A program made the translations under genes and the position numbers. Of a stretch of 64,000 bases of DNA, positions 9,638-17,793 are shown piece after piece (within the stretch, counting starts at the first letter, position 1; each line of letters opens with the position of its first letter). This DNA is from Rhodocyclaceae bacterium. GTDB lineage: Bacteria > Pseudomonadota > Gammaproteobacteria > Burkholderiales > Rhodocyclaceae. The notes below the pieces were generated by a model. That model had not been told where the DNA came from. It searched no databases and saw nothing but the letters and a program-made list of their open reading frames with translations. The DNA lies in NCBI GenBank assembly GCA_018261935.1, contig JAGTRP010000015.1, positions 118,836 through 182,835 on the forward strand. Reading direction: 5' to 3'.

Positions 9638-10936
9638 TCACTCGAATTCGAGCTTGAGCTTGGCCAGGGCATCGTTGATGGGGATGAAGAAATTCATTCC
9701 GGCGAGGCCCTTCGATCCCAGCCCGGCCACCGTGATGCCGACCACCGAGCCCTTGGCGTCGAGCAGCGGCCCGCCGCTGTTGCCGGGCAGGATGGCCACG
9801 TCGCTCTGCAGGTAGCGATTGTCGTCCACCGTCCGGTAGCCACTCAGGATGCCCTTGGTCAGGGTGGTATTGAATTTTTCCCCCAGGGGCGAGCCGAGGG
9901 CGAACACATCCTCGCCGATGTTGGGCTCGTTGATCCGCAGGGAAATGGGCGGCAGGTTGATCGGCTCGGTCTTGACCAGGGCCACGTCCTGTTTGCGGTC
10001 GGAACGGACGACCTCGCCCACCAGCTCCCGGCCGGTGGTCAGCTTGACCTTGACGAACCGGGCCGCGCCGACGACGTGGTAGTTGGTCAGCAGATGCCCG
10101 TCGCCGCTGACGAAGAAGCCGGTTCCCGAGCCCGTGTCGCCGAAGACGGTCGCCACCGCCGCCCGGAGCATGGTGACGTTCTTGGCCAAAGGGTCGGTGC
10201 CGGCCTTCGCCCCCTTGAGCCGGAGGATTTCGGGAGTGGTCGGGGCGGCGGCCAGCTGGGTATTGGCGACGGCGTCGTAGAAGCCCTTCTCGGCCAGGAA
10301 ATTGCGGGCGGCAGCGGTGAAGGCCCGGTCGAAGAAGCCGGTCATCGAGGCCTTGTCCACCTCCTCGGCCTGGAAGCTGCCCTCCGTGGTGGTCTCGAAA
10401 ACCACCTTCTGGGCGTCCGGCGCATAGACCTGCCAGAAGATCTTGAGATAGACGCCCCCCTGGGTACCCTCGCTCCCCTTGGAGCAGAAATTCATGGCCA
10501 CCTCCTTGAACAGGAGGCCGACATGGAGCTCGTCGTTGGGCTTCTTGGCCTTGGGCTCCTCGAAGATGGCATCGCTCACCTTGGGCAGCGGATAGTGGGC
10601 CTTCTCCAGCTCGGCGCGAAAAATACGGAACAGGTTGGTGGAATAACGGGTATGGGTCGGGGAGTTCCAGAGGATGTCGCTGCTGCGGGCACACATCCAG
10701 CCCTGTTGCATTTCGCCGACCTTGGCCGGGGGAGTCTCGAAACGGCCCTTGATGGTCTTCAGGAAGGCCGGCCGGCCGGGGGTACCGTCCGGAAAGACGA
10801 TCACCGGCTTCTCCTCCACTTCCTTGACCTTGGCGAGGTCGGCCAAGGCGACCGGAGCAAGGAGGCTGGCGCCGGCGGCTGCGGCCAGGGCGGCAAAAAC
10901 GGTTCTTGGGCTCATCGGGAATCCCTGCGTATCCAT
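9638..10936 (-). CDS. secreted trypsin-like (S1C) serine protease with an unrecognised N-terminal domain
   Basis: Up to 432 residues. A Sec signal peptide ends near residue 32. Residues about 40-245 form a domain I do not recognise, containing two Cys (82 and 151). Residues about 255-425 are a chymotrypsin/HtrA-type protease with the full triad: His287 in LLTNYHVV, Asp317 in RKQDVALV and Ser387 in PGNSGGPL. There is no PDZ domain, unlike DegP/DegS, so regulation must differ from the classical HtrA proteins. Met8 (position 10915) gives a more conventional signal peptide and may be the true start. The gene stands alone, converging on the ccm operon. Periplasmic or extracellular protein quality control is likely but the substrate is unknown. 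Confidence 0.82.
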   Translation of the reverse strand: MDTQGFPMSPRTVFAALAAAAGASLLAPVALADLAKVKEVEEKPVIVFPDGTPGRPAFLKTIKGRFETPPAKVGEMQQGWMCARSSDILWNSPTHTRYSTNLFRIFRAELEKAHYPLPKVSDAIFEEPKAKKPNDELHVGLLFKEVAMNFCSKGSEGTQGGVYLKIFWQVYAPDAQKVVFETTTEGSFQAEEVDKASMTGFFDRAFTAAARNFLAEKGFYDAVANTQLAAAPTTPEILRLKGAKAGTDPLAKNVTMLRAAVATVFGDTGSGTGFFVSGDGHLLTNYHVVGAARFVKVKLTTGRELVGEVVRSDRKQDVALVKTEPINLPPISLRINEPNIGEDVFALGSPLGEKFNTTLTKGILSGYRTVDDNRYLQSDVAILPGNSGGPLLDAKGSVVGITVAGLGSKGLAGMNFFIPINDALAKLKLEFE

Positions 10937-11051
10937 GTCCTTGGGCGGGAAAACGGGGCGGAAGGCCGGCGCCCGGAGGGCGCCATGCCAACGGCCTATT
11001 CCTTGTCAGGGCCCAATGCTATGCCGGATGGCTGGACTAGACAAGCCGGCC

Positions 11052-11681
11052 TCAGGGCGCGCCTTTGCGGAAACGGTAGCCCCGGAAATTGAACACCACC
11101 CCATCCCCGGAAATGCGTTCCACCCGCAGCCCGCCCCTCACCTCCTCGCCCTCGCGCCGGGCCCGGTCGTCGATGACCGCCATGCGTTCCGTGGCGTCGT
11201 CGGACTGGGCGAAGCCGGCGACGGTGATCCTGCGGGCCTCCTGCTGCAGGGCGGGCGGCAGCTCGGCGATGTCGTAAAGGCGTGCGCCGGGCCGGCGCTC
11301 CGGGGCCGGCCCTTCCCGACGGGGCTCGATGGCCGGAAGCGGGTCGGCCATCTGCTTCGGCGGAGCGGCGAGGACCAGCGCAGGTGCCAGAACGGGGCCC
11401 AGAACGGGCTCCGGTTCCGGCGGCACTGCGACGGCCAGCTCGGGGACCGCCGGTTTGGCGTGCACCGGCTCGGCGGGCCGGAGAGCAGCCGGCGTGCATG
11501 CCCGCCCCGCCGCCAGGGCGGCGCAGACGGCCACGACCCCCAGGCCGCCTGCCCACAGGAGGTGGCGCTGCCGGCCTGCCGGCTGCAGTTCCGACGGCAC
11601 CGGCAGCGTGTGCAGGCCGGGCACTCCCCGGCGCTGCCGCTCCAGGTCCGCCTTGAGCAGGGCATCGAGGATGTAGGACAT
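11052..11681 (-). CDS. gspB: general secretion pathway protein B (GspB)
   Basis: A 209-residue protein starting MSYILDALLKADLERQRRG, the N-terminal signature of GspB/ExeB. One membrane span (about 42-60) is followed by a long Pro/Ala/Glu-rich periplasmic linker. The C-terminal domain (about 135-209) ends in the family's GDGVVFNFRGYRFRK segment. With GspA it helps place the type II secretin through the peptidoglycan. The open frame extends upstream, but the ATG at 11681, one base after the gspA stop, gives the family N-terminus. Confidence 0.88.
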   Translation of the reverse strand: MSYILDALLKADLERQRRGVPGLHTLPVPSELQPAGRQRHLLWAGGLGVVAVCAALAAGRACTPAALRPAEPVHAKPAVPELAVAVPPEPEPVLGPVLAPALVLAAPPKQMADPLPAIEPRREGPAPERRPGARLYDIAELPPALQQEARRITVAGFAQSDDATERMAVIDDRARREGEEVRGGLRVERISGDGVVFNFRGYRFRKGAP

Positions 11682-11682
11682 C

Positions 11683-12711
11683 TCAGGGCCTCTTTCCCGG
11701 ATCGCCGGCGGGGGCCGCCAGGCCGGCCGGCAGGATGGCGCCGCCCGTCCCAAGCCCCGCCCGCTCCGCCAGGGCGGCGCGCGGCATCGGGAAATCGTGC
11801 TGGGCATAGGCCGCCAGGGCCGCCACCCCGCCCAGGGCGGCGATCCCGAGGAGGGCGGCCCCGGCCCCCTTGCGACGCCAGCCGGCCGGAGCGCCCACCC
11901 CGAAGACCTGGCGGCCGGCCGCCACCACCGTCGCCCCGTCCACTCGCCCCTTTCCCTGGACATAGGCGCCCAGGAGCGCCCGGTCGGCGATGATATTCAC
12001 CAGCCGGGGAATGCCGCGGCTCAGGCTGTAGAGGCGCTCCAGGGCGGCCGGGGAGAAGAGCTCCCGGCGCGCCCCGGCCGCCGCCAGGCGATGGGCCACG
12101 TAGGCGCCCAGGTCGGACCGGGACAGGGGCCCCAGGTGGTAGCGGGCGACGACGCGCTGGGCGAGCTGGACCATGTCGGGGCGGGCCAGGAGGTCGCGGA
12201 GCTGGGGCTGCCCCAGGAGGAGGATGCGCAGGAGCTTGCGCCGGTTGGTTTCCAGGTTGGTGAGGAGGCGCACCTGTTCGAGGACCTCGGCGTCGAGGCT
12301 CTGGGCCTCGTCGATGATGAGCACCGCCATGCGCCCCTGGGCATGGGCCGCCAGCAGCCAGGCATTGATGTGGTCCACATAGGCCTTGACCCCCGGCCGC
12401 TCGCCGGGGACGGGGATGCGGAATTCCTCGCAGACGGTGGCCAGGAGTTCGAGGACGGTGAGCTTGGGATTGAAGATCACCGCCACGTCGCAGCCGGCCG
12501 GCAGCTGCTCCAGGAGGCAGCGGCAGACGGTGGTCTTGCCGGCGCCCACTTCCCCGGTCAGGACCACGAAGCCGTCGTCGCTCTGCACGCCGTAAAGCAG
12601 GTGGGCCAGGGCTTCCCGGTGCTTCGGGCTCATGAAGAGATAGCGGGGATCGGGGGCGATGGAGAAAGGGGCGTCCGCCACGCCGAAGTAGTCGAGATAC
12701 AAGGGCGTCAT
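11683..12711 (-). CDS. gspA: type II secretion AAA ATPase GspA/ExeA
   Basis: A 342-residue protein: an N-terminal AAA+ ATPase typical of ExeA/GspA (MTPLYLDYFGVADAPFSIAPDP, then SPKHREALAHLLYG), Walker A GEVGAGKTT (about 53-61) and Walker B VLIIDEAQ (about 130-137). A single membrane span follows near 280-300, with a short periplasmic tail. It lacks the C-terminal peptidoglycan-binding domain of the long ExeA form. The ATG at 12711 has GGGAGG seven bases upstream and is preferred over the open frame further upstream. The rest of the gsp operon is not in the window. Confidence 0.9.
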   Translation of the reverse strand: MTPLYLDYFGVADAPFSIAPDPRYLFMSPKHREALAHLLYGVQSDDGFVVLTGEVGAGKTTVCRCLLEQLPAGCDVAVIFNPKLTVLELLATVCEEFRIPVPGERPGVKAYVDHINAWLLAAHAQGRMAVLIIDEAQSLDAEVLEQVRLLTNLETNRRKLLRILLLGQPQLRDLLARPDMVQLAQRVVARYHLGPLSRSDLGAYVAHRLAAAGARRELFSPAALERLYSLSRGIPRLVNIIADRALLGAYVQGKGRVDGATVVAAGRQVFGVGAPAGWRRKGAGAALLGIAALGGVAALAAYAQHDFPMPRAALAERAGLGTGGAILPAGLAAPAGDPGKRP

Positions 12712-13005
12712 GGCAGCCTCCCGGGATCGGCATTTCGGTGCTTTCGTGGACAGGCCGTCTGCCCCGAAGTTGCCGGCCCGCCGGTGCCTGCCTGCCGCAC
12801 CGCATCTTCTCCCTACAGGCCCTCCGGATCGCTCCGGCATGCCGTACCGGGCCGCCGGCCCGATTGGGGCGAGGCAGTTATTGCCCCGGCTTCCGCCATC
12901 CGCCTAAACTGCAGCCAAAATCCAACAAGAAAAGGGAGAATCATCCAGGGAGCTGTGCGGAGAGCGGCTTCAGAACCGGCACCGGCACATGCAATTGCGA
13001 TAGGA
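12712..13005. other. intergenic region upstream of gspA
   Basis: About 290 bases between the gspA start and the terminator of the metallopeptidase gene. It must hold the gspAB promoter, but I cannot point to a convincing -35/-10 pair. No coding potential stands out. Confidence 0.4.
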
Positions 13006-13040
13006 AAAGGGCGATGGAGACACCTCCATCGCCCTTTTTT
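13006..13040. terminator. strong hairpin terminator, bidirectional
   Basis: A perfect 13-base stem (AAAGGGCGATGGA pairing with TCCATCGCCCTTT) closes a six-base loop. It is followed by T6 on the plus strand and flanked by an A4 run that gives T4 on the minus strand. It lies 32 bases past the stop of the metallopeptidase gene and most likely ends that transcript. No plus-strand gene precedes it. Confidence 0.8.
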
Positions 13041-13071
13041 GCACCCCCCTGACTGGCGCCTTATTGTCTGG

Positions 13072-15393
13072 TTACCGAACCTGGAAACTGGTCGAGGTAT
13101 AGGCCGTCATGCCGCCGCTGGTCGCGGTGGCAGCGCTCCGGTAGTACCCGGTCGGATCGGTCTGGCTGATCTGATACTGATAGACGGCCTGGCCGGTGCT
13201 GCCGGTGGTTGTCGTGTAGTAGAGCAGGTCGCCGTTGGACTTGGTCATCTTGAAGGTGACGCTGGCGCCTGGAACCGGCGAGCCATTGCTCTTGACCGTG
13301 GCGGTGGTGGTCGCGGTGCTGCCCCGGGTGTAGATGTACTGGCTGGCGGCAACCGTCTCGGTCAGGGTGGCGCCGCTGCTGACGGTGAAGCTGGTGGAGG
13401 TATAGCTACTGGCGCCGCCGCTGGCGGCCGTGGCGCCGAGCCGATAGGCGCCGACCGGATCGGCGGCGGCCAGGGTGTACCGGAAAGCGGCCTGGCCCTT
13501 GGCGTCGGTGGCGGCGGTCTGGTGCACCAGGTAGCCGTTGGCCTTGGTGAGCTTGAACGCCACCGCGGCATCGGCCACCGGCACGCCGCCCTGCTTCACG
13601 GTGGCCGTCCCGGTCACCGGGTCGCCCTGCCGGTAGGCCCTCTGGCTGGTGGTCACCGTCTCGGTCAGCGGGCCGCTTGGCCCGGCGGCCACCACATAGG
13701 TGGCTGCGGCGCTGCCGCTCAAGGCGCTGACGGCGCTGGTGGCGCTGGCCCCGAAGCTGTAGGAGCCAGCGGCAGCGGCGGCCGGGGAAGTCAGCGACAG
13801 GGTGGTAGACGCCGCGCCGCCGGCGCCGATGGTCAGGGATGGCGCCCCCAGGCTGCCGCTCCAGCCCGAGGGCAGGCTCTTGTCCAGGCTGAAGGCGGAG
13901 GACCCGCAGGCGGCGCCGTCGTTGTTGGCCACCGCCAGGTTGAAGCTGACGGCGGTGCCGGCAGCCACGCCGCTGCTCTGGGACGGCGACAGGGCCACCG
14001 AGGGCTTGGCGCGGACGCAGGAGGACGTCCCGGTGCCTCCTTTGTCCACCTGGACGGTGGCGCCGGTGGAATCGGCCCGGGTGACCGTCGCCGAAAAACC
14101 GGCGGCGGTATCGGTGAAGCTGCGGCCCACGGTAAGGGCAGCGTCCTTCAGGTCGTTGTATTCGGAGGTCCGGTCGCTGCCCGGGGTCATGTCGAGGAGA
14201 TAGGAGCCGTTGGCGGCGCCGCCGGTGCGGACGGTCACCCCGCTGGTCAGGTTGCCGGTGCCGGCGAGGACATTGTCGAAACCGACGGCCTGGCGGTATT
14301 CCAGGTAATACCAGACTTTCTGGCCGCTGACGGCATCGGTGCCCTTGAGGATCTTGAGGGCGCGAAAGCCGCTGCTGCCGCCCGCATAGGGGACGAGATC
14401 GTAAGTCCCGCTGGATTCCGCAGTGGCGATGGGGGGCATGGCGCCGTAGCCGAGCCAGCCGAGATATTCCTTTTCGAATGCGCTGAAATGGCCGTACAAG
14501 CCCCAGCCCATGGTATCGATGAGGTCCCCGTACTCGGTGGTGGTGCAGCTGCCGCCGATGACGGAAGCGCCGCAGTCCTGGCTGTGGGCGTGATACAGGC
14601 CCAAGTTGTGGCCGATCTCATGGGCGATGATCCGGCGGTCGAAATAGCCGTTGATCCAGGCATCGGTGGGACTGCCGCCGATCATCCCGTAGCCCGCCCA
14701 GCCGCAGGCGGACGTATTGGGAAAGATATAGAGGAAGCGGGCGTAGGGCGAGAGGTCCGCCCCCGCCCCCGTGGCCGCCTGGCGGGCATAGTTGGCGATA
14801 CTGTAGATATCGCAGACGGTGCTGGAAAATGGGATGGTGTACCAGCCGAAGACATTGCCGCTCAGGGACGTGGTCTGGAAGGAATTTTCCAGGTAGAAGC
14901 TGTTCACCGAACCGAAGACGAGGCTATGCACCGCCGAAGGCGTCTGGGGCGAAGTGACCTTGTCCTGGAAATTGACCAGGATGACAGCGGTCTTCTGGTT
15001 CCCGGCCGCATAGGGCAGGGCGGCGGCCCCGTCGGCGGGCGCAGGACCGACCGGAACGGGACTGGCTTCCGTCGTCAGGACGTTACCCGCTAGGTTACCC
15101 CGCACCCGCACCCGGGTGCCCGACAGGAAATGGGGCGGCCGGCCGCCCTTGAACTTCAGCGCATGGCGCTGGCCGGAGGCGGTCTTGAGGAAATGGTAAG
15201 TGATGCTGCTGCGATCGGGAAAATCGGCCACCTCCACCTGCAACACCCCCTCCAGGGTCACCGCCTGGCCGGCGGGGGCGGAGGAAACGCTGCCGAGGGC
15301 AGCGCTGGCGAACGGCGAGGCTGCCAGAAGGCAGCCGGCCAGGAGAACGGTCCCGCCGGCCCGCAGGCCGGCAATGGCGAAGCGATGAGACAC
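13072..15393 (-). CDS. secreted M11 (gametolysin-type) zinc metallopeptidase with Ig-like repeats
   Basis: A 773-residue protein. A signal peptide ends near residue 31 (FASA). A small beta-rich prodomain precedes the M11 metallopeptidase domain. The zinc motif HEIGHNLGLYH (258-268) and a Met-turn DTMG (about 293-296) are intact. A NEW3-like beta domain (about 450-545) follows, then two ~95-residue tandem Ig-like modules, each starting LTETV and ending in YTSTSF. The chosen GTG at 15393 has GGAGAG upstream and starts directly at the signal peptide; an in-frame ATG at 15441 would add 16 residues. The neighbouring gspAB pair makes type II export plausible. It has no PEP-CTERM tail. Confidence 0.85.
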   Translation of the reverse strand: MSHRFAIAGLRAGGTVLLAGCLLAASPFASAALGSVSSAPAGQAVTLEGVLQVEVADFPDRSSITYHFLKTASGQRHALKFKGGRPPHFLSGTRVRVRGNLAGNVLTTEASPVPVGPAPADGAAALPYAAGNQKTAVILVNFQDKVTSPQTPSAVHSLVFGSVNSFYLENSFQTTSLSGNVFGWYTIPFSSTVCDIYSIANYARQAATGAGADLSPYARFLYIFPNTSACGWAGYGMIGGSPTDAWINGYFDRRIIAHEIGHNLGLYHAHSQDCGASVIGGSCTTTEYGDLIDTMGWGLYGHFSAFEKEYLGWLGYGAMPPIATAESSGTYDLVPYAGGSSGFRALKILKGTDAVSGQKVWYYLEYRQAVGFDNVLAGTGNLTSGVTVRTGGAANGSYLLDMTPGSDRTSEYNDLKDAALTVGRSFTDTAAGFSATVTRADSTGATVQVDKGGTGTSSCVRAKPSVALSPSQSSGVAAGTAVSFNLAVANNDGAACGSSAFSLDKSLPSGWSGSLGAPSLTIGAGGAASTTLSLTSPAAAAAGSYSFGASATSAVSALSGSAAATYVVAAGPSGPLTETVTTSQRAYRQGDPVTGTATVKQGGVPVADAAVAFKLTKANGYLVHQTAATDAKGQAAFRYTLAAADPVGAYRLGATAASGGASSYTSTSFTVSSGATLTETVAASQYIYTRGSTATTTATVKSNGSPVPGASVTFKMTKSNGDLLYYTTTTGSTGQAVYQYQISQTDPTGYYRSAATATSGGMTAYTSTSFQVR

Positions 15394-15613
15394 AGGATCT
15401 CTCCAAGAAGAATGGATCAACCCCCGGGGAGAGGTCCGCATCGCTTTCGACTACTGGTTGGCCTTGCCCCCGGCGCACTTTCCACGCCGGACTCCCTGTT
15501 GCTGCGGCAACGGGCAAAGCTCGCATTTTCTTTCTTGGAGAGAGAGCCGAAAACTCCGGCTGCATCGCGAGCGGTGCAGCCATTGCCTCCCTGGGTACTA
15601 CTAAAGTAATACT
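15394..15613 (-). promoter_or_regulatory. long structured 5' leader of the metallopeptidase mRNA
   Basis: If transcription starts about six bases after the -10 box, the mRNA has a roughly 220-base leader. It contains a perfect stem GGCTGCA/TGCAGCC (15561-15585 region), a GCCG/CGGC stem-loop directly beside it, and a run of GC-rich short stems before the ribosome site. I could not match it to a known riboswitch class. Confidence 0.4.
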
Positions 15614-15616
15614 TTA
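15602..15616. repeat. inverted repeat at the metallopeptidase transcription start
   Basis: TAAAGTAATACTTTA is a perfect palindrome with 7-base arms and a 1-base centre. It lies just after the -10 box of the minus-strand promoter, where a repressor operator would be expected. No regulator is identified. Confidence 0.4.
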
Positions 15617-15620
15617 AGGG

Positions 15621-15648
15621 ATTTTATGTAGTTGTGGACTACTGTCAA
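15621..15648 (-). promoter_or_regulatory. strong sigma-70-type promoter for the metallopeptidase gene
   Basis: On the minus strand, TTGACA (15648-15643, a perfect -35) and TAAAAT (15626-15621, 5 of 6 for -10) are separated by 16 bases. This is the best consensus promoter in the window. Confidence 0.7.
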
Positions 15649-15995
15649 GCGAAAAAGGAGGGTTTAGACAGTAGAAACTTGAGCAATACACCGCCCTTGA
15701 TGATAGGGGCAACCGGGCGGCCATCCACCCCCCTGGCATAGGCTTTCCCTACCGCCATCCCATGCCCGCTACGGAAAAAACCTTATGACTGAAGCCACCT
15801 CCTTGTCGATCCGACTACGGAGAAGGCCGTACTGACAAAGCCCCGATCTTTTCTAGGTTGAGTTGGTTGGCCAACTTTCGGGCAGGACCGAGCGTGAATC
15901 GCGGGAATCTGCGGAACACGTCCCGGCGCTGCCATTGCCCGGCCCGCAGTCCCGGGAGCGGGCTTTCAGCTGGTGAACCATCAAGGAGATTTTCG
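15649..15995. other. intergenic region upstream of the PEP-CTERM genes
   Basis: About 350 bases between the minus-strand promoter and the first PEP-CTERM gene. A weak plus-strand pair, CTGACA (15832-15837) and TAGGTT (15854-15859) with a 16-base spacer, is followed by a small palindrome around GTTGGCCAAC. There is no convincing gene. A sigma-54-like site was considered and not accepted. Confidence 0.4.
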
Positions 15996-16700
15996 ATGAA
16001 TCCAAAACTGGCGGGTCTTTGCCTCACCATGGGCATGTCCCTGGCGGTGCAAGCCGACACCTTCCACTTCACCCCCATCACGGATCAGGGCAATCCGCTG
16101 CTCCAAAGCCTGGGCAACCAACTCACCGTCGACGTGACCCAAGGCGGCGCCGACAACGTCCTGATGACCTTCAGCAATCCGGGGAACATCAACTCCACCA
16201 TCGCCCAGGTCTATCTGGACGATTCCCCGGTCGATCTGTTCAGCAGCGTCGCCGTCGCTTCCCAGAGCACGGGCGTCAGCTTCTCGGCGGGGGCGAATCC
16301 CGGCAATCTGCCAGGAGGCAACGCCCCGGCCTTTGCCTTCGACGCCACCTCCAGCTTCGGCGCTAATCCACCAGCCCCCACCAGCGGGGTCAACGACAGC
16401 GGCCGCTACCCGGGCGAATTCCTGACCCTGTCGGCCACCCTCAATTCAGGCCACACCTTTGCCGACGCGATCAACTCCCTATCCGCCGGAAATGCGAGCA
16501 ACGGCAATTTCCTGCGCATCGGGGCCCATGTGATCTCCATCGCCGACCTCAACGACGCCAGCGCTTCCTTCCTGGACACCGGCACCGGCGGCGGCGCTGC
16601 CCCGCCCCCGCCGATCCCCGAGCCCGAGACCTGGGGCATGCTGATGGCCGGCCTGGGGTTCCTGACCGCCCTGGCCCGGCGCCGCCGGAAGGACGGCTGA
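15996..16700 (+). CDS. PEP-CTERM sorting domain protein 1
   Basis: A 234-residue secreted protein. A signal peptide ends at AVQA (about residue 20). A beta-rich body follows, then a C-terminal exosortase sorting signal starting at PIPEPETWGM, with a hydrophobic span (about 210-226) and an Arg cluster (ARRRRKDG). This is the tripartite PEP-CTERM signal processed by exosortase. The ATG at 15996 has AAGGAGA upstream. It is paralogous to, and the same length as, the next gene. The substrate-specific role is unknown; PEP-CTERM proteins usually reside in the extracellular matrix. XrtB, encoded 9 kb downstream, is the likely enzyme. Confidence 0.88.
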   Translation: MNPKLAGLCLTMGMSLAVQADTFHFTPITDQGNPLLQSLGNQLTVDVTQGGADNVLMTFSNPGNINSTIAQVYLDDSPVDLFSSVAVASQSTGVSFSAGANPGNLPGGNAPAFAFDATSSFGANPPAPTSGVNDSGRYPGEFLTLSATLNSGHTFADAINSLSAGNASNGNFLRIGAHVISIADLNDASASFLDTGTGGGAAPPPPIPEPETWGMLMAGLGFLTALARRRRKDG

Positions 16701-16996
16701 TCCGTCAGGATGCAGGACATGGATTTCGGGACCTTTTCCAGGTTTAGGGAAAGCCTCGGACCTGCACCCGGGCCATACCCGGCCATCCGCATCACCCTTC
16801 CGCCAGTGAAGGGACTCGACTCGTCGGCCGGCACCGGTGCCGCCCGGCCGGACAGAGAGAGCAGAAAACCCGTCAGCCATAGGGAGGCACGGAAAACCCG
16901 TGTCTTCGCCGTTCCCGGGCCCAGGCCCGCCGCCGTCCGCGGCCGGTATGCCCAGGCCGGGGAATGTCCCTCAGCCTTCATACAGGAATTTGTCTT

Positions 16997-17701
16997 ATGA
17001 GAGCCAAACTCGCGGGACTCATTCTCCTATCCGGAATGTCCCTGGCGGCCCAGGCCGCCTCCTTCAACTTCACCCCCATCACCCAGCCGGGTGACCCGAT
17101 ACTGGAGGGCCTCGGCAAGCAGTTTGTCATGGAGGTGACGCCGGGAACAGCCTCCGACGAGGTGCTGTTCACCTTCACCAACCGGGGTTCCCTGGAATCC
17201 AGCATCACCCGGGTCTATGTGGATGACGCCCCCTCCAACCTGTTCGCCAGCTTTGCCGTCGGTTCCCAATCCACCGGCGTCGACTTTGCGCCCAATGCGA
17301 GCCCGGCCAACCTGGCCGACGCCGATGTCGATCCCTACCGGTTCTTCGCCACCGACTCCGCCGCAGCCCGATTCCCCCGCTTCAACAACGGCGTTAACGA
17401 CAACGCTGAAGCGCCCGGGGAATTCGTGACCCTGTCGGGCATCCTCAATGCCGGAAAAACCTTCTCCGACGTAGTGGCCTCCCTTGCCGGCGGCCCTCCG
17501 TCCCAGGGCAACCTGCTGCGGGTCGGCCTGCGGGCCATCGGCATCGACCGGTTCAACGACAGCGGCAGCGCCTCGTTCCTGGACACCGGCCCGGGCTCCG
17601 GCTCCCTGGCCCCGATTCCGGAAACCAGCACCTACGGCATGCTGCTGGCCGGCCTCGGGCTCATCACCCTCATCGCCCGGCGCAAGCAATCGGGACGTTG
17701 A
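16997..17701 (+). CDS. PEP-CTERM sorting domain protein 2 (tandem paralogue)
   Basis: A 234-residue paralogue of the preceding protein, sharing the FTPIT.-.G-.P-.L start of the mature region, the SSF/ASFAVGSQSTGV-type block, GVND-..-PGEF-TLS and the SASFLDTG block. The signal peptide ends at AAQA. The sorting signal reads PIPETSTYGM, so the canonical PEP is PET here, followed by the hydrophobic span and ARRKQSGR. The ATG at 16997 is chosen over one 11 codons upstream because it starts the signal peptide directly and has ACAGGAA before it. It lies 296 bases after gene 1, in a gap where I see no further gene. Confidence 0.86.
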   Translation: MRAKLAGLILLSGMSLAAQAASFNFTPITQPGDPILEGLGKQFVMEVTPGTASDEVLFTFTNRGSLESSITRVYVDDAPSNLFASFAVGSQSTGVDFAPNASPANLADADVDPYRFFATDSAAARFPRFNNGVNDNAEAPGEFVTLSGILNAGKTFSDVVASLAGGPPSQGNLLRVGLRAIGIDRFNDSGSASFLDTGPGSGSLAPIPETSTYGMLLAGLGLITLIARRKQSGR

Positions 17702-17715
17702 TCCGTCCCGGCCCC

Positions 17716-17741
17716 GAAGGCGGGGCCCCGGCCCCGCCTTC
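17716..17741. terminator. GC-rich hairpin between PEP-CTERM gene 2 and epsL
   Basis: GAAGGCGGGGCC and GGCCCCGCCTTC form a perfect 12-base stem separated by only two bases, 15 bases after the stop codon. There is no following T tract, so it may act as an mRNA-stabilising hairpin or a weak terminator. Confidence 0.5.
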
Positions 17742-17793
17742 CATGCCACGCGGCTGACGCCAAAGCCCGGAATTGCCATGGTAATATGCAGTC

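Noticed and set aside
11797..15093. Long plus-strand open frame opposite gspA and the metallopeptidase
   Set aside because: Same antisense artefact; the minus-strand genes have clear motifs, signal peptides and ribosome sites.
15394..15613. c-di-GMP (GEMM) riboswitch in the metallopeptidase leader
   Set aside because: The conserved GEMM segments (GGCAAACC- and GACGCAAAGCC-type) are not found on either strand.
15734..15750. Possible sigma-54 promoter (TGGCATAGGCTTTCCC) upstream of PEP-CTERM gene 1
   Set aside because: The -24 GG is present, but the -12 GC is replaced by CC and the match is too weak.
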